Assembly (NCBI GenBank): GCA_937968015.1 | Contig: CALBSO010000059.1 | Coordinates: 15,884 to 79,883, forward strand | Source: an uncultured Thermomicrobia bacterium | GTDB lineage: Bacteria > Chloroflexota > Chloroflexia > Thermomicrobiales > JALYUS01 | Reading direction: 5' to 3' | DNA: 64,000 nucleotides | Program-made: the position numbers and the translations under genes | Shown here: positions 25,094 through 33,660 of the stretch, in pieces | Position numbering within the stretch: position 1 is the first letter of the stretch | Layout: every line of letters starts with the position of its first letter | The notes under the pieces: generated by a model | The model's database searches: none | The model's input: the letters and a program-made list of their open reading frames with translations, nothing else | Told to the model about the DNA's origin: nothing

Positions 25094-26011
25094 CTATCTG
25101 CGTCGCAACCGCGGATCGAGGGCGTCGCGCAGGCCGTCCCCCATCAGATTGAAGGCGAGGACGGTAACGAAGATCGCCATGCCGGGGAAGAGCGTCAGCC
25201 ACCACGCGCCGTTCAAGAGTTCCGTCTGCCCCTGTTGCAGCATGTTGCCCCAACTGGGCGTCGGGATCTGCACGCCGAGGCCGAGGTAGGAGAGCGCCGC
25301 TTCCAGGAGGATCGCATAGGAGAGCCAGAGCGTTGCCTCGACGATGATGACGGCGAGTGTGTTCGGGAAGAGATGCCGCCGGATGATCTGCGATGGCGTC
25401 GCGCCGATTGCCCGTGCCGCCGTGACGAACTCCTGATTCCGCAGCGAGAGGAACTGGCCGCGCACGAGCCGCGCCGCGCCCGGCCACGAGGTGAGGCCGA
25501 TGACGATCACCGTCGTCTGCAAACTCGCCTTGAAGAGCGCGGCGGCGGAGATCAGCAGCAGAATCTGCGGGATGGATAAGAGAATATCGGTGAAGCGCAT
25601 GATCAGCGCATCCACCCAGCCGCCGAAAAAGCCGGCGATCGCACCGAGCGCCGTGCCGACGCTCATGATAATCAGCACGGCGGTAAACCCGACGCTGAGC
25701 GAAACCCGCGCCCCGACGATCAGACGCGCATAGACATCCCGCGTGTTCCGGTCCGTCCCGAGCCAGTGCTCGGCGCTGGGCGGCTTGGAGCGAAAGCCCG
25801 CATTCTGGATATTCGCGTCATAGCGCGAGATCAGCGGCGCGGCGACGGCGATCGCGTACATCAGCGCGATGACGATCAGCCCCGCTACCGCCAGTTTGTT
25901 CTCGCGGAAGCGGCGCAAGACGACGCTCCGGCGTGGTTGCACCGTCGCGAGTCCGCGTTCCTCGGCATTGAGTGCGAACGGCTGCCGTGAGACATCGGTG
26001 GTCTGTGACAT
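25094..26011 (-). CDS. dppC: Peptide/nickel ABC transporter permease (DppC type)
   Basis: A 305-residue permease. The N-terminal cytoplasmic tail and first helix NKLAVAGLIVIALMYAI are followed by a large external loop with GTDRNTRDVYARLIVGARVSL, the OppC_N signature. The EAA loop is FVTAARAIGATPSQIIRRHLFPN. Five more hydrophobic segments complete the domain. Third gene of the minus-strand dppA-dppA-dppB-dppC run. No ATPase genes follow inside the window. Confidence 0.9.
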   Translation of the reverse strand: MSQTTDVSRQPFALNAEERGLATVQPRRSVVLRRFRENKLAVAGLIVIALMYAIAVAAPLISRYDANIQNAGFRSKPPSAEHWLGTDRNTRDVYARLIVGARVSLSVGFTAVLIIMSVGTALGAIAGFFGGWVDALIMRFTDILLSIPQILLLISAAALFKASLQTTVIVIGLTSWPGAARLVRGQFLSLRNQEFVTAARAIGATPSQIIRRHLFPNTLAVIIVEATLWLSYAILLEAALSYLGLGVQIPTPSWGNMLQQGQTELLNGAWWLTLFPGMAIFVTVLAFNLMGDGLRDALDPRLRRR

Positions 26012-26028
26012 CGCTGCTCCTCAGAACG

Positions 26029-26126
26029 AAGTAACGAGTAACGAGTAACGAGTCGAAAGTAAAAAGTCCAAAGTAACAAGTAACAAGGTGGCGCTACGTC
26101 GCTTCTTTCTTCTTGTTCCTCGTTAC
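26029..26126. repeat. Heptamer repeat array (AACGAGT / AAGTAAC)
   Basis: Tandem GTAACGA units at about 26030-26052 are followed by degenerate AAGTAAAAAGTCCAAAGTAAC units. An inverted copy CTTGTTCCTCGTTAC closes the block at 26112-26126. It fills the dppB-dppC gap. Confidence 0.7.
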
Positions 26127-26129
26127 GCG

Positions 26130-27110
26130 TCAACCGCCCGCCGCGCCCTGTCCTGAGAGCGAGACGCGCGGATCAACCAACACGTAGACGAAATCAATCA
26201 GGATATTGACGAAGATCACGAACGCCCCCGCGACCATCGTCACGCCGAGGATAACCGGGTAATCGCGCCGGGTGATCGCATCGTACGCGAGCAAGCCCAA
26301 TCCCGGCCACGCGAAAATCTGCTCGATGATCACCGCGCCGCCGAGGACACGCGAGATTTGCAACCCGGAAACCGTCACCATCGGAATCAGGGCATTGCGT
26401 AGCCCGTGCCGATAGAGGACGGCGCGATTGGATAATCCCTTCGCTCGCGCGCTCGTCATGTAATCCTGCCGCATCACTTCGAGCATCGCCGAGCGCATGA
26501 AGCGTGCGAAATAGGCAATGGACGGCAGCGCAAGGACGATCACCGGCATGACGAAGAACTTGATCCGCCCTGGGAAGGGCGCTTGCGCCTGCCCGGTGCT
26601 GATCGTCGGCAGCCAGTGCAGCTGGACGCTGAGGTAGAGTTGCAAGAGGAGCGCGAGCCAGAAATTCGGGATGGCGAGGCCGATGAATGAGCCGACCGTC
26701 GTCGAATTGTCGAGCCAACTGTACTGCCGTGTGGCGGAGAGGATACCGAGGGGAATGGCGATCAGCAGGGCAAGCGCGAGTGAGATGCCCTGCAAGACGA
26801 CCGTCGCGCCGATCCGGCTACCGATCAGTTCGAGGACGGGTTTGCTGTTGAAGGTATAGGCCGTGCCGAGATCGCCGCGCACGAGCCGACCGAGATACCG
26901 GGCATACTGCACGGGCAGGGGCTGATCGAGGCCGAGGTTGTGGCGCGCCTGCTCGATGAAGGATGGGTCGGCATTGCCTTCCGCAATGAAGGCGCGAACC
27001 GGATCGCCGGGTGCGAGATGGATGAGCGCGAACATGACGATCGAGAGCCCGATCAAGAGTGGGATGACAATCAGCACCCGGCGAATCATGTACTGCCCGA
27101 TATTGCCCAT
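26130..27110 (-). CDS. dppB: Peptide/nickel ABC transporter permease (DppB type)
   Basis: A 326-residue permease starting MGNIGQYMIRRVLIVIPLLIG, the standard DppB first helix. GDPVRAFIAEGNADPSFIEQARHNLGLDQPL is the OppB periplasmic loop. The EAA loop reads DYMTSARAKGLSNRAVLYRHGLRNALIPM. It pairs with DppC to form the pore. A family B repeat separates it from the upstream dppA copy. Confidence 0.9.
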   Translation of the reverse strand: MGNIGQYMIRRVLIVIPLLIGLSIVMFALIHLAPGDPVRAFIAEGNADPSFIEQARHNLGLDQPLPVQYARYLGRLVRGDLGTAYTFNSKPVLELIGSRIGATVVLQGISLALALLIAIPLGILSATRQYSWLDNSTTVGSFIGLAIPNFWLALLLQLYLSVQLHWLPTISTGQAQAPFPGRIKFFVMPVIVLALPSIAYFARFMRSAMLEVMRQDYMTSARAKGLSNRAVLYRHGLRNALIPMVTVSGLQISRVLGGAVIIEQIFAWPGLGLLAYDAITRRDYPVILGVTMVAGAFVIFVNILIDFVYVLVDPRVSLSGQGAAGG

Positions 27111-27117
27111 CTACCTA

Positions 27118-27262
27118 ATCCCCCGGCCCCTTCCCGCGGGTGCCCTTTGGCAGGAGGAAGGGGGAGTGCGCCTCGACAAGAATCGCGATGGATCGCAAGA
27201 CACCACGCTCCGAATGATTCAAACCCCCTCCCGATATGGGAGGGGGCAGGGGTGGGTAGTCC
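27118..27262. repeat. Inverted-end GC-rich repeat between dppA and dppB
   Basis: The block starts CTACCTAATCCCCCGGCCCC and ends GGGGCAGGGGTGGGTAG, so its ends are mirror complements. Inside are a variant of the family B core (GCGGGTGCCCTTTGGCAGG) and a CCCCCTCCC/GGGAGGGGG stem. It may trim or attenuate the dpp transcript after the highly expressed binding protein. Confidence 0.55.
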
Positions 27263-27265
27263 GCC

Positions 27266-29104
27266 TTACCCCTTGAGGTAGATGTTCTCCAGAGTGTAGA
27301 AGACACCCTCTTCAAGAATGCTGTCGGTATACCCCGCGAACTTCGACTTGATCACATGGAGGAAGGGGCGATACCAAGCGGAATACGTCGGGAGATCGTC
27401 GTTCAGAATCTGTTGCACCTGCTTATAGAGCACCTTTTGTTGCTCTATATCCAGTGTCTGGATCGCCTGTTTGAGAATCGTATCCAGTTGCGGATTGCTG
27501 TAATTGCTGTAGTTCTCGGACTGCCCCGTCCCGAACTGCAAATACAACTCGCCCGGATCAACAGTGACCCCGGTGAAGACAACCCCGTCTACCTGGAAGT
27601 CCTTCTTGGTCACGCGGTCCACGAGCGTTGCGTACTCAATCGCCTGCGCGTTGATTTTCCAGCCGATCTTCGCCAGTTGCGCCTGTGTGTAGGTGAGGAA
27701 ATCCTCCCGCAGGACGTTCCCCTTATTGACGATGAACTCGATTCCATCCGGCGGCGTACCCGCTTGCTTGATGAGCGCCTGCGCCTTATTCAGATCGTAT
27801 GGGATCGGCTGGAGCGTCTTATCAAAGGCATAGTTGCCGGGCGCGATGGGACCCACGCCGGGCTTGCCGAGGCCGTAGAGTGAGTCCTTGGCGAACTGCG
27901 TCATGTCCAGCGCGTAGGCAACTGCTTGCCGCACCTCTTTCTTCGCCAGATAGGGGTTCTTGGCATTGAAGTACCAGCCGTCCGGCGAGGAGAAGGGAGG
28001 GATGAGGACGCTCAAATCCTTGTTCGCCTTCAGTTTGTCCGCACCGGCCGGGCTGGGATAGATCGAGCCGTCAATGTCACCGGAGAGTAGGGAATTGACG
28101 AGGCTCTGCGCGTCCGGGATGGTGCGGTGCGTGAACTTGTCGAGATACGGGAGGCCCTTCTGATAGTAGTTCGGGTTGCGCTGCGCCACGAAGTCCCCAC
28201 CGACGTTCCAGGAGACGAAGACGAACGGTCCCGCGCCGACCGGCTTCTGGAAGAACGGTTCCTTCGAGGCCTTCGAGAGGTCTTTGCCCTCCAGCAACTT
28301 CTTCGGGACGGGGCTGACGTAACGCATGTTCAGCAGGAACGAGGCGTCCGGTGTGGCAAGGGTGACGACGAGATTCTTCGCGTCCACCACCTTGATTCCC
28401 GCGACATCGGGCGCGGAGCCGGCCGTGTACTCTTTCGCGCCTTGAATCGAGGCAAGCTTCGATGCCTTCGGGCTGGCGGTCGCTTTGGCGAGGATGCCCT
28501 TCATCGTGAAGGCGACATCGTCTGCCGTCACATCGCTGCCGTCCGAGAACTTGGCGTCCTGCAAGGTGAAGGTGAAGGTGTTTCCGGCGATCTTCCACGA
28601 CTTCGCGAGCGCGGGCACGGGGGCGAAGGTCTCCGGATTGAGGTCCACGAGCACATCAAAGAGCATCCTCACGCGCCAGATACTCTCAGAGTCGTTGGAG
28701 GCGAAGGGGTTGATCGTGCTCGCCTCACCGAGGGTGCCGATCAGGATGCTGCCGCCCGGTTTGCCCTGTCCGGTGGCCGCACTCGCCGCAGTCGTCGGCG
28801 CGGCGGCTGATCCGGTCGTACTCGCGGCAGTCGCGACGGCGGGCGCAGTCGCCGCGGTCGTGCCGGTCGTCGCGGCAGCGGGCTTCGTCGCGGCGGCACT
28901 ACCGGCTGCAGTGGTTGGCGCGCCACCGGCGGCGGCCGTCGGTGCGGTCGTTGGGGCAGTCGTCGGTTTGGCCGCCGGGGTATTGGTCGCCGTGCTGCCA
29001 CCGCAGGCGGCGAGGATGGCGGCAGTCGCGCTGGCTGTGACACCACCGAGGAAGCCGCGCCGGGAAAGGGCCCGTCGTTTCATCTCATCCACCAGGTCTG
29101 CCAA
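27266..29104 (-). CDS. dppA: Peptide ABC transporter substrate-binding lipoprotein, copy 1
   Basis: A 612-residue SBP_bac_5 protein. The signal combines a twin-arginine motif (SRRGFLGG) with a lipobox (LAACG), so it is a Tat lipoprotein. An Ala/Thr/Pro linker spans about residues 38-112. The mature domain starts at GGSILIGTLGEASTINPF. LTYTQAQLAKIGWKI near the C-terminus is typical. Residues about 227-416 come from a block that reads as identical to copy 2 at DNA level. It has its own promoter (29265-29293), so it can be expressed independently of copy 2. Confidence 0.9.
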   Translation of the reverse strand: MADLVDEMKRRALSRRGFLGGVTASATAAILAACGGSTATNTPAAKPTTAPTTAPTAAAGGAPTTAAGSAAATKPAAATTGTTAATAPAVATAASTTGSAAAPTTAASAATGQGKPGGSILIGTLGEASTINPFASNDSESIWRVRMLFDVLVDLNPETFAPVPALAKSWKIAGNTFTFTLQDAKFSDGSDVTADDVAFTMKGILAKATASPKASKLASIQGAKEYTAGSAPDVAGIKVVDAKNLVVTLATPDASFLLNMRYVSPVPKKLLEGKDLSKASKEPFFQKPVGAGPFVFVSWNVGGDFVAQRNPNYYQKGLPYLDKFTHRTIPDAQSLVNSLLSGDIDGSIYPSPAGADKLKANKDLSVLIPPFSSPDGWYFNAKNPYLAKKEVRQAVAYALDMTQFAKDSLYGLGKPGVGPIAPGNYAFDKTLQPIPYDLNKAQALIKQAGTPPDGIEFIVNKGNVLREDFLTYTQAQLAKIGWKINAQAIEYATLVDRVTKKDFQVDGVVFTGVTVDPGELYLQFGTGQSENYSNYSNPQLDTILKQAIQTLDIEQQKVLYKQVQQILNDDLPTYSAWYRPFLHVIKSKFAGYTDSILEEGVFYTLENIYLKG

Positions 29105-29264
29105 TGCTTTCTCCCTTCATCACTCGTGCCAGCACGCGTCCGTGTCCACCGGTCGCATCGTGCGGCCTCCCACGATGCCGCTTGCACAACATTCGCCCGC
29201 TCGCACTCTTGTTCTCTGGACGCGTGACGCGGTCGCAGTCCTGTGCTGGCTTCATCGCGCCCCG

Positions 29265-29293
29265 GTTGTAGCACCGGCGGTATCGTCTGTCAA
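29265..29293 (-). promoter_or_regulatory. Promoter of dppA copy 1
   Basis: On the minus strand, TTGACA (29293-29288) and TACAAC (29270-29265) are separated by 17 bp. The -35 is perfect. The expected start leaves a leader of about 155 nt before ATG29104. Confidence 0.6.
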
Positions 29294-29300
29294 TCAAGGG

Positions 29301-29342
29301 GAAGTTCGGAGTTTGGAGGAAGCGCTTCGAACTCCGAACTTC
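29301..29342. repeat. Inverted heptamer repeat (AGTTCGG) after dppA copy 2
   Basis: GAAGTTCGGAGTT (29301-29313) pairs perfectly with AACTCCGAACTTC (29330-29342). It lies just beyond the copy 2 stop codon and just upstream of the copy 1 promoter. It is probably the terminator of copy 2 as well as a family A repeat. Confidence 0.75.
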
Positions 29343-29344
29343 TT

Positions 29345-31165
29345 TTACCCGTTGATGTACATTCTCTCCATCTCGTAGAAGAGGCCGCCCGTGTCCGCGC
29401 TGTCCGTGTAACCGGCGAACTTCTTCTTGATGACATGGAGGAAGGGGCGATACCAGGCGAAGTGGAAGGGCACGTCCTCCATGATAATCGCCTGAATCTG
29501 CTTGTAGAGCGGCACTTGCTTTTGCGGGTCGAGTTCCTGTTTCGCCTGCTTCAGCAGCGGGTCCAGTTGCGGGTTGCTGTAGTTCCCGTAGTTGCGCGCC
29601 GATCCGGTCGTGAACTGGTCGTACAGTTCGCCCGGATCAACCAGGATACCCACCGAGTTCACGCCCTCGACATCGAAGTCCTTTTTCAGCACCCGGTCAA
29701 TCAGTGTCGCGAACTCGATCGCTTCCGGCTTGATCTTCCAACCGATCTTGTCGAGTTGCGCCTGTGTATACGTGAGGAAATCCTCGCGCAGCACGTTTCC
29801 CTTGTTCGTGGTGAAGGAGATGTCCGTTGGGGGCGGGCCTGCCTGTTTGAAGAGCGCCTTGGCCTTGTCGAGATCGTACGGGTAGGGCTTCAGGTCTTTG
29901 TCGAAGGCGAAGTTGCCGGGCGCGATGGGGCCAATGCCGGGCTTGCCGAGGCCGTAGAGTGAGTCCTTGGCGAACTGCGTCATGTCCAGCGCGTAGGCAA
30001 CTGCTTGCCGCACCTCTTTCTTCGCCAGATAGGGGTTCTTGGCATTGAAGTACCAGCCGTCCGGCGAGGAGAAGGGAGGGATGAGGACGCTCAAATCCTT
30101 GTTCGCCTTCAGTTTGTCCGCACCGGCCGGGCTGGGATAGATCGAGCCGTCAATGTCACCGGAGAGTAGGGAATTGACGAGGCTCTGCGCGTCCGGGATG
30201 GTGCGGTGCGTGAACTTGTCGAGATACGGGAGGCCCTTCTGATAGTAGTTCGGGTTGCGCTGCGCCACGAAGTCCCCACCGACGTTCCAGGAGACGAAGA
30301 CGAACGGTCCCGCGCCGACCGGCTTCTGGAAGAACGGTTCCTTCGAGGCCTTCGAGAGGTCTTTGCCCTCCAGCAACTTCTTCGGGACGGGGCTGACGTA
30401 ACGCATGTTCAGCAGGAACGAGGCGTCCGGTGTGGCAAGGGTGACGACGAGATTCTTCGCGTCCACCACCTTGATTCCCGCGACATCGGGCGCGGAGCCG
30501 GCCGCGTACTCCTTCGCGCCCTGGATCGAAATTAATCTCGTTTGCTGTGGGCTGGCGGTCGCTTTGGCGAGGATGCCCTTCATCGTGAAGGCGACATCGT
30601 CCGCCGTCAGATCGCTTCCATCGCTGAACTTTGCGCCGTCTTGCAAGGTGAAGGTGAAGGTCAGGCCGTCAATCTTCCAGGATTTGGCGAGGCCCGCCTT
30701 TGGCTCGAAGGTGTCCGGCTTGAGGCGCACCAACTGGTCGAAGAGCATCTTAATACGCCATGACCCCTCGGAGTCGCTGTTGATGAACGGGTTGATCGAA
30801 CTCGCCTCACCGAGGGTGCCGATCAGGATGCTGCCGCCCGGCTTGCCCTGTCCGGTGGCCGCCACACTCGCCGCGGTCGTCGGCGCGGCGGCTGATCCCG
30901 ACGTGGTCGCAGAGGTGGCGACGGCGGGCGCGGCCGTCGCGCCGGTCACGCTACTCGCGGGCTTCGTCGCGGCAGCGGGAGCGGTGGTCGGAGCGCCGCC
31001 CGCTGCCGCTGTTGGTGCGGTCGTGGCGGGCTTCGGTGTGTCGGTCGCCGTGCTGCCACCGCAGGCGGCGAGGATGGCGGCAGCCGCGCCGGCTGTGACA
31101 CCACCGAGGAAGCCGCGCCGCGAGTAGCCTGGTCGTTTACTCATCGGTTTGCGTTGGTCTTCCAT
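29345..31165 (-). CDS. dppA: Peptide ABC transporter substrate-binding lipoprotein, copy 2
   Basis: A 606-residue paralogue of copy 1 with the same Tat-lipoprotein signal (SRRGFLGG...LAACG), Ala/Thr linker and SBP_bac_5 domain. The C-terminal third diverges clearly (e.g. PPPTDISFTTNKGNV versus TPPDGIEFIVNKGNV), so the two may bind different peptides or dipeptide-like ligands. The middle is a block reading as identical to copy 1. First gene of the minus-strand transport locus, with its own promoter. Confidence 0.9.
   Translation of the reverse strand: MEDQRKPMSKRPGYSRRGFLGGVTAGAAAAILAACGGSTATDTPKPATTAPTAAAGGAPTTAPAAATKPASSVTGATAAPAVATSATTSGSAAAPTTAASVAATGQGKPGGSILIGTLGEASSINPFINSDSEGSWRIKMLFDQLVRLKPDTFEPKAGLAKSWKIDGLTFTFTLQDGAKFSDGSDLTADDVAFTMKGILAKATASPQQTRLISIQGAKEYAAGSAPDVAGIKVVDAKNLVVTLATPDASFLLNMRYVSPVPKKLLEGKDLSKASKEPFFQKPVGAGPFVFVSWNVGGDFVAQRNPNYYQKGLPYLDKFTHRTIPDAQSLVNSLLSGDIDGSIYPSPAGADKLKANKDLSVLIPPFSSPDGWYFNAKNPYLAKKEVRQAVAYALDMTQFAKDSLYGLGKPGIGPIAPGNFAFDKDLKPYPYDLDKAKALFKQAGPPPTDISFTTNKGNVLREDFLTYTQAQLDKIGWKIKPEAIEFATLIDRVLKKDFDVEGVNSVGILVDPGELYDQFTTGSARNYGNYSNPQLDPLLKQAKQELDPQKQVPLYKQIQAIIMEDVPFHFAWYRPFLHVIKKKFAGYTDSADTGGLFYEMERMYING
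29936..30504. repeat. Block reading as identical, shared by the two dppA genes (partner 27857-28425)
   Basis: Read side by side at a constant offset of 2079 bp, about 569 bp show no difference. Both flanks diverge at once: C/T at 27856 versus 29935, T/C at 28426 versus 30505. Such a sharp-edged patch in otherwise divergent paralogues is what recent gene conversion leaves. Confidence 0.85.
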
Positions 31166-31313
31166 GCCTGTCTCCTCTCATCACGTCAGGTGCATAACGG
31201 ATCAGTTGTTCGTGGGTCCCATCCGCAGACGGACGGATGCGCTGTTGGCGCGTGCCACCTTGCGTCTGGAGAGACAAACAAGGTAGTGTCTATGCGGTTT
31301 TTGCCTCACATGA

Positions 31314-31343
31314 CTTGTATCATCCGGCGGGATGTGCTGTCAA
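31314..31343 (-). promoter_or_regulatory. Promoter of dppA copy 2
   Basis: Minus strand TTGACA (31343-31338) and TACAAG (31319-31314) with an 18-bp spacer. Both dppA promoters read TGATTGACAG at the -35, so they are related. The remaining 31166-31313 leader shows a CATCCG/CGGATG stem but no known riboswitch class. Confidence 0.5.
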
Positions 31344-31390
31344 TCAGGGTGCAGACAGCGGGATGCAGGTTCCGCGAACGGCCAACTCGT

Positions 31391-32131
31391 TCACGCTGTC
31401 AGCGTCGTGATGCAGCCCGCGATGGCGGCGAGCGCGAAGGCGAGATAAAGGAAAAACCGATCCGGCAAACGCCCGCCGAGCGTGGTGCCGAGCGCGTTAC
31501 CGAGGAGTGCGCCGGGTATCCAGATGAGGGCGGTCGGGATCAGCGCGCGCGGTACGAAGACGCCCCGCGCAGCGAGCAGGAGAAGCCCAATCGTGTTGGA
31601 GAAGGCGAAGTATACGGCGAGATCGGCCTGGAAGCTGCGGGGGCTGGAACGGTCCCGCGCGAGGAGGATGGCGGGCGGGACGCCATTGAGCGAGGTCGTC
31701 GCGCCGAGCACACCGCCGAGCCACCCCGCGATGATTGGCGCACCCGGAATGCGCGGCGGTGGCGGGCGGTTCATCGCGCGGATCTGGAGAAGCGTCGCGA
31801 CGATGATCGTGACCCCGGCGAACCGTTTGAGGAACGTCACATCCACCCAACCGAGCAGCACCGTCCCGCAATAGAGGCCGGGGATGCTGCCGAGAACGAG
31901 CCACGCGGGCCGGCGTAGCGAGACGTGTTCCCGCAGGCGCACCGCCGTCACTGCGCGTGTGACGAGGACGGTCGCGAGGTTGATGACCACGACCCAGCGC
32001 AGGGGCAGCCCAAGAAGCAGAAGCGTCGGTGTGGAGAGGAGCGACGCGCCAAACCCGGTGACGCCGCCGAGGATCGCCGTCAGGAACATCGTCAGGCCAC
32101 CGAGCAGATAGATCGCCAGGCTGATACTCAA
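31391..32131 (-). CDS. TauE/SafE-family membrane permease
   Basis: A 246-residue protein with about seven or eight hydrophobic helices. The conserved first half reads LGGVTGFGASLLSTPTLLLLGLP, and the second half repeats it as GGVLGATTSLNGVPPAILL, the usual TauE/SafE pseudo-repeat. Family members export sulfite, sulfoacetate or other sulfur-containing anions. It starts with TTG32131 behind GGAGAGG. No sulfur genes are adjacent, so the substrate is unknown. Confidence 0.85.
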   Translation of the reverse strand: MSISLAIYLLGGLTMFLTAILGGVTGFGASLLSTPTLLLLGLPLRWVVVINLATVLVTRAVTAVRLREHVSLRRPAWLVLGSIPGLYCGTVLLGWVDVTFLKRFAGVTIIVATLLQIRAMNRPPPPRIPGAPIIAGWLGGVLGATTSLNGVPPAILLARDRSSPRSFQADLAVYFAFSNTIGLLLLAARGVFVPRALIPTALIWIPGALLGNALGTTLGGRLPDRFFLYLAFALAAIAGCITTLTA

Positions 32132-32229
32132 AGCCTCTCCTTCACACGCGCCATATTCCCAAAATCGCCGGTTCGCCTGGGCAGCCCGCCGAAAGATGAA
32201 ACCAAACGAGTCGCGTTCGCCTCATCCCT

Positions 32230-33147
32230 TTAGGCACGCGCGGCCCAGCCGGGGGCGTCGGGAATATCCTGGATGCGGACGCCATGCGGATCGAGCAGCA
32301 TTGTGAAGGCGTGCCCTTGCGGCACGATCAGCGTGCGGGTTGGTAAGGTCGTCACGTCCGGCTCCGTGCCACTGAAGAGGTCAACGAGCGCCCACGGGCG
32401 AACATATCCCGCAAGCGTGGGGAGCGACGGGGAATTCGGTGCGATAAAGAGTGTCGGGCCGATCAGCCGCGCGAAGCCGGGGAGGGTCGCGTCCGGCGCG
32501 CCTAGGGCGATGAGGAGGCTTGCCCCGCCGTTCGAGAGGCGCAGATAGCCGCCGGGAGCTGCGCCGGTTTCCGGATCGGCGGGTGTCTGCGGCGCACGCG
32601 TGCCGTGGCTCGGTTTCGGCGCTTTGGCGGGCAATTTCAACGGGATGCCGTCCGGCGCTTCGGGGGTGATCAAGTCGAGCGTCGCGCCCCGGGCGAGGGG
32701 AATTGTCGCGTGTCCCCATAATCGCTCAGGGACGTGTCCGCGGTCGAGCGCGGCAAGTTGCCACGGATCGTAGCGGGCGGGCGGCTTCGTGCCGGGGCCA
32801 CCGAGTTCAATCACTCTGCCAACTGCCGTTCGCCGCACGAGTTCCGTCGCGCCCGGCAGATGGTCGCGGAACGGTGGGGGTAGCACCAGCATATCCACGC
32901 GCCGGTCCCACGGCCATGTGCGCTCGCTGAATGCCCGTAGGGCCGCATCCGTCCCGCCACCACCGACGATGATCCGCCGCCCGTCATCATCTTCGATCAG
33001 GTAGGTGATCGCGTCGCCCACCGGCAGGACGGTGATGCGCGCCGGGCCGCTCGGGCGACTGACGCCGATACCGAAGGAGAGTGCGACCGCGAGCGCCGCG
33101 ACAAAGACGAGCGCGTTCTGTGCCCATTGCGACCGCACCCACCGCAT
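32230..33147 (-). CDS. ComEC C-terminal-like protein with degenerate metallo-beta-lactamase domain
   Basis: About 305 residues: one N-terminal membrane helix (NALVFVAALAVALSFGIGV), then ITVLPVGDAITYLIEDDDGRRIIVGGGG, RRVDMLVLPPPFRDHLPGATELV and a matching second half. The order matches the extracellular MBL-like domain of ComEC/Rec2 (L.VGQGDA...LIDGG...D.LVLTHPDADH), but the metal-binding His/Asp residues are mostly lost, so it should not be catalytic. ATG33147 is preferred; an upstream start at 33216 lies inside a repeat element. No competence genes adjoin. Confidence 0.6.
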   Translation of the reverse strand: MRWVRSQWAQNALVFVAALAVALSFGIGVSRPSGPARITVLPVGDAITYLIEDDDGRRIIVGGGGTDAALRAFSERTWPWDRRVDMLVLPPPFRDHLPGATELVRRTAVGRVIELGGPGTKPPARYDPWQLAALDRGHVPERLWGHATIPLARGATLDLITPEAPDGIPLKLPAKAPKPSHGTRAPQTPADPETGAAPGGYLRLSNGGASLLIALGAPDATLPGFARLIGPTLFIAPNSPSLPTLAGYVRPWALVDLFSGTEPDVTTLPTRTLIVPQGHAFTMLLDPHGVRIQDIPDAPGWAARA

Positions 33148-33184
33148 CCCGCCCCACCCTTCCGGCAGATTGACAAACCAAACG

Positions 33185-33325
33185 AACCGCAAAGGTACAA
33201 AGGACGCAGAGGACACAAAGACGCAAAGAAGAAGGAGGATGAAAAGAGTGTTTACCTATCTATCATAAAAGACTGTAGCGGTTCTCGTATACCCATTCTT
33301 GTTTCTCTTCGCGCTCTTTGCGGTT
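33185..33325. repeat. Inverted-end repeat element (family C), 141 bp
   Basis: The ends AACCGCAAAG (33185-33194) and CTTTGCGGTT (33316-33325) are perfect inverted repeats. The interior has AAGGACGCAGAGGACACAAAG-like purine-rich arms. A second element with matching ends lies at 58836-58936. It encodes no protein, so it looks like a small non-autonomous element or palindromic repeat. Confidence 0.6.
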
Positions 33326-33363
33326 CAGTCGCTCTCCTCCCGCTGCCATCGCGGGCGAATGTC

Positions 33364-33660
33364 CTATCCCAGTAGCCGGATCAGGAGGAAGGTTCCCACC
33401 CCCGTGCCGATGACGAGCGGCATCCGGCCCGCCGTGCGCCAGGCGACGAGCGCCGCAACGAAGCCCGCTGCCAGTTCCGGCCCGACCGTGATCTGCCCGT
33501 GTGGCCGCAGCAGGCCGGGCACGGCGAGGGCGGCGAAAAGCGTGATGGGAACATATGCCAGCCCGCGCGCCAACCAAGGCGGGAACCGCCATCGCGTTAC
33601 CAGCATCGTGGCCCGGAGCGCGTAACTGACCGCGCTCATGCCGAGAATCGTCAGCCACAT
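33364..33660 (-). CDS. azlD: Branched-chain amino acid exporter small subunit (AzlD)
   Basis: A 98-residue protein with about four hydrophobic segments: MWLTILGMSAVSYALRATML, YVPITLFAALAVPGLL, LAAGFVAALVAWRTA and LVIGTGVGTFLLIRLL. The length and the first-helix Arg are typical of AzlD/YgaH. Its ATG33660 lies inside the last codons of azlC (10-nt overlap), so the two are coupled. Confidence 0.88.
   Translation of the reverse strand: MWLTILGMSAVSYALRATMLVTRWRFPPWLARGLAYVPITLFAALAVPGLLRPHGQITVGPELAAGFVAALVAWRTAGRMPLVIGTGVGTFLLIRLLG

Noticed and set aside
29345..31165. Duplicated dppA as a tandem insertion by a mobile element
   Set aside because: No transposase, terminal repeats or target duplication is visible. 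Divergent flanks with an identical core fit old duplication plus recent conversion better.
29105..31313. GGTGG(A/C)ACG strings in both dppA leaders resembling a T-box core
   Set aside because: The leaders are only about 150 nt, have no stem I landmarks and no following terminator stem comparable with the aspS leader. The similarity is probably chance.
33148..33216. N-terminal extension of the ComEC-like protein to 33216
   Set aside because: The extra residues are encoded by the family C repeat, and ATG33147 precedes the predicted membrane helix with its own purine-rich leader.
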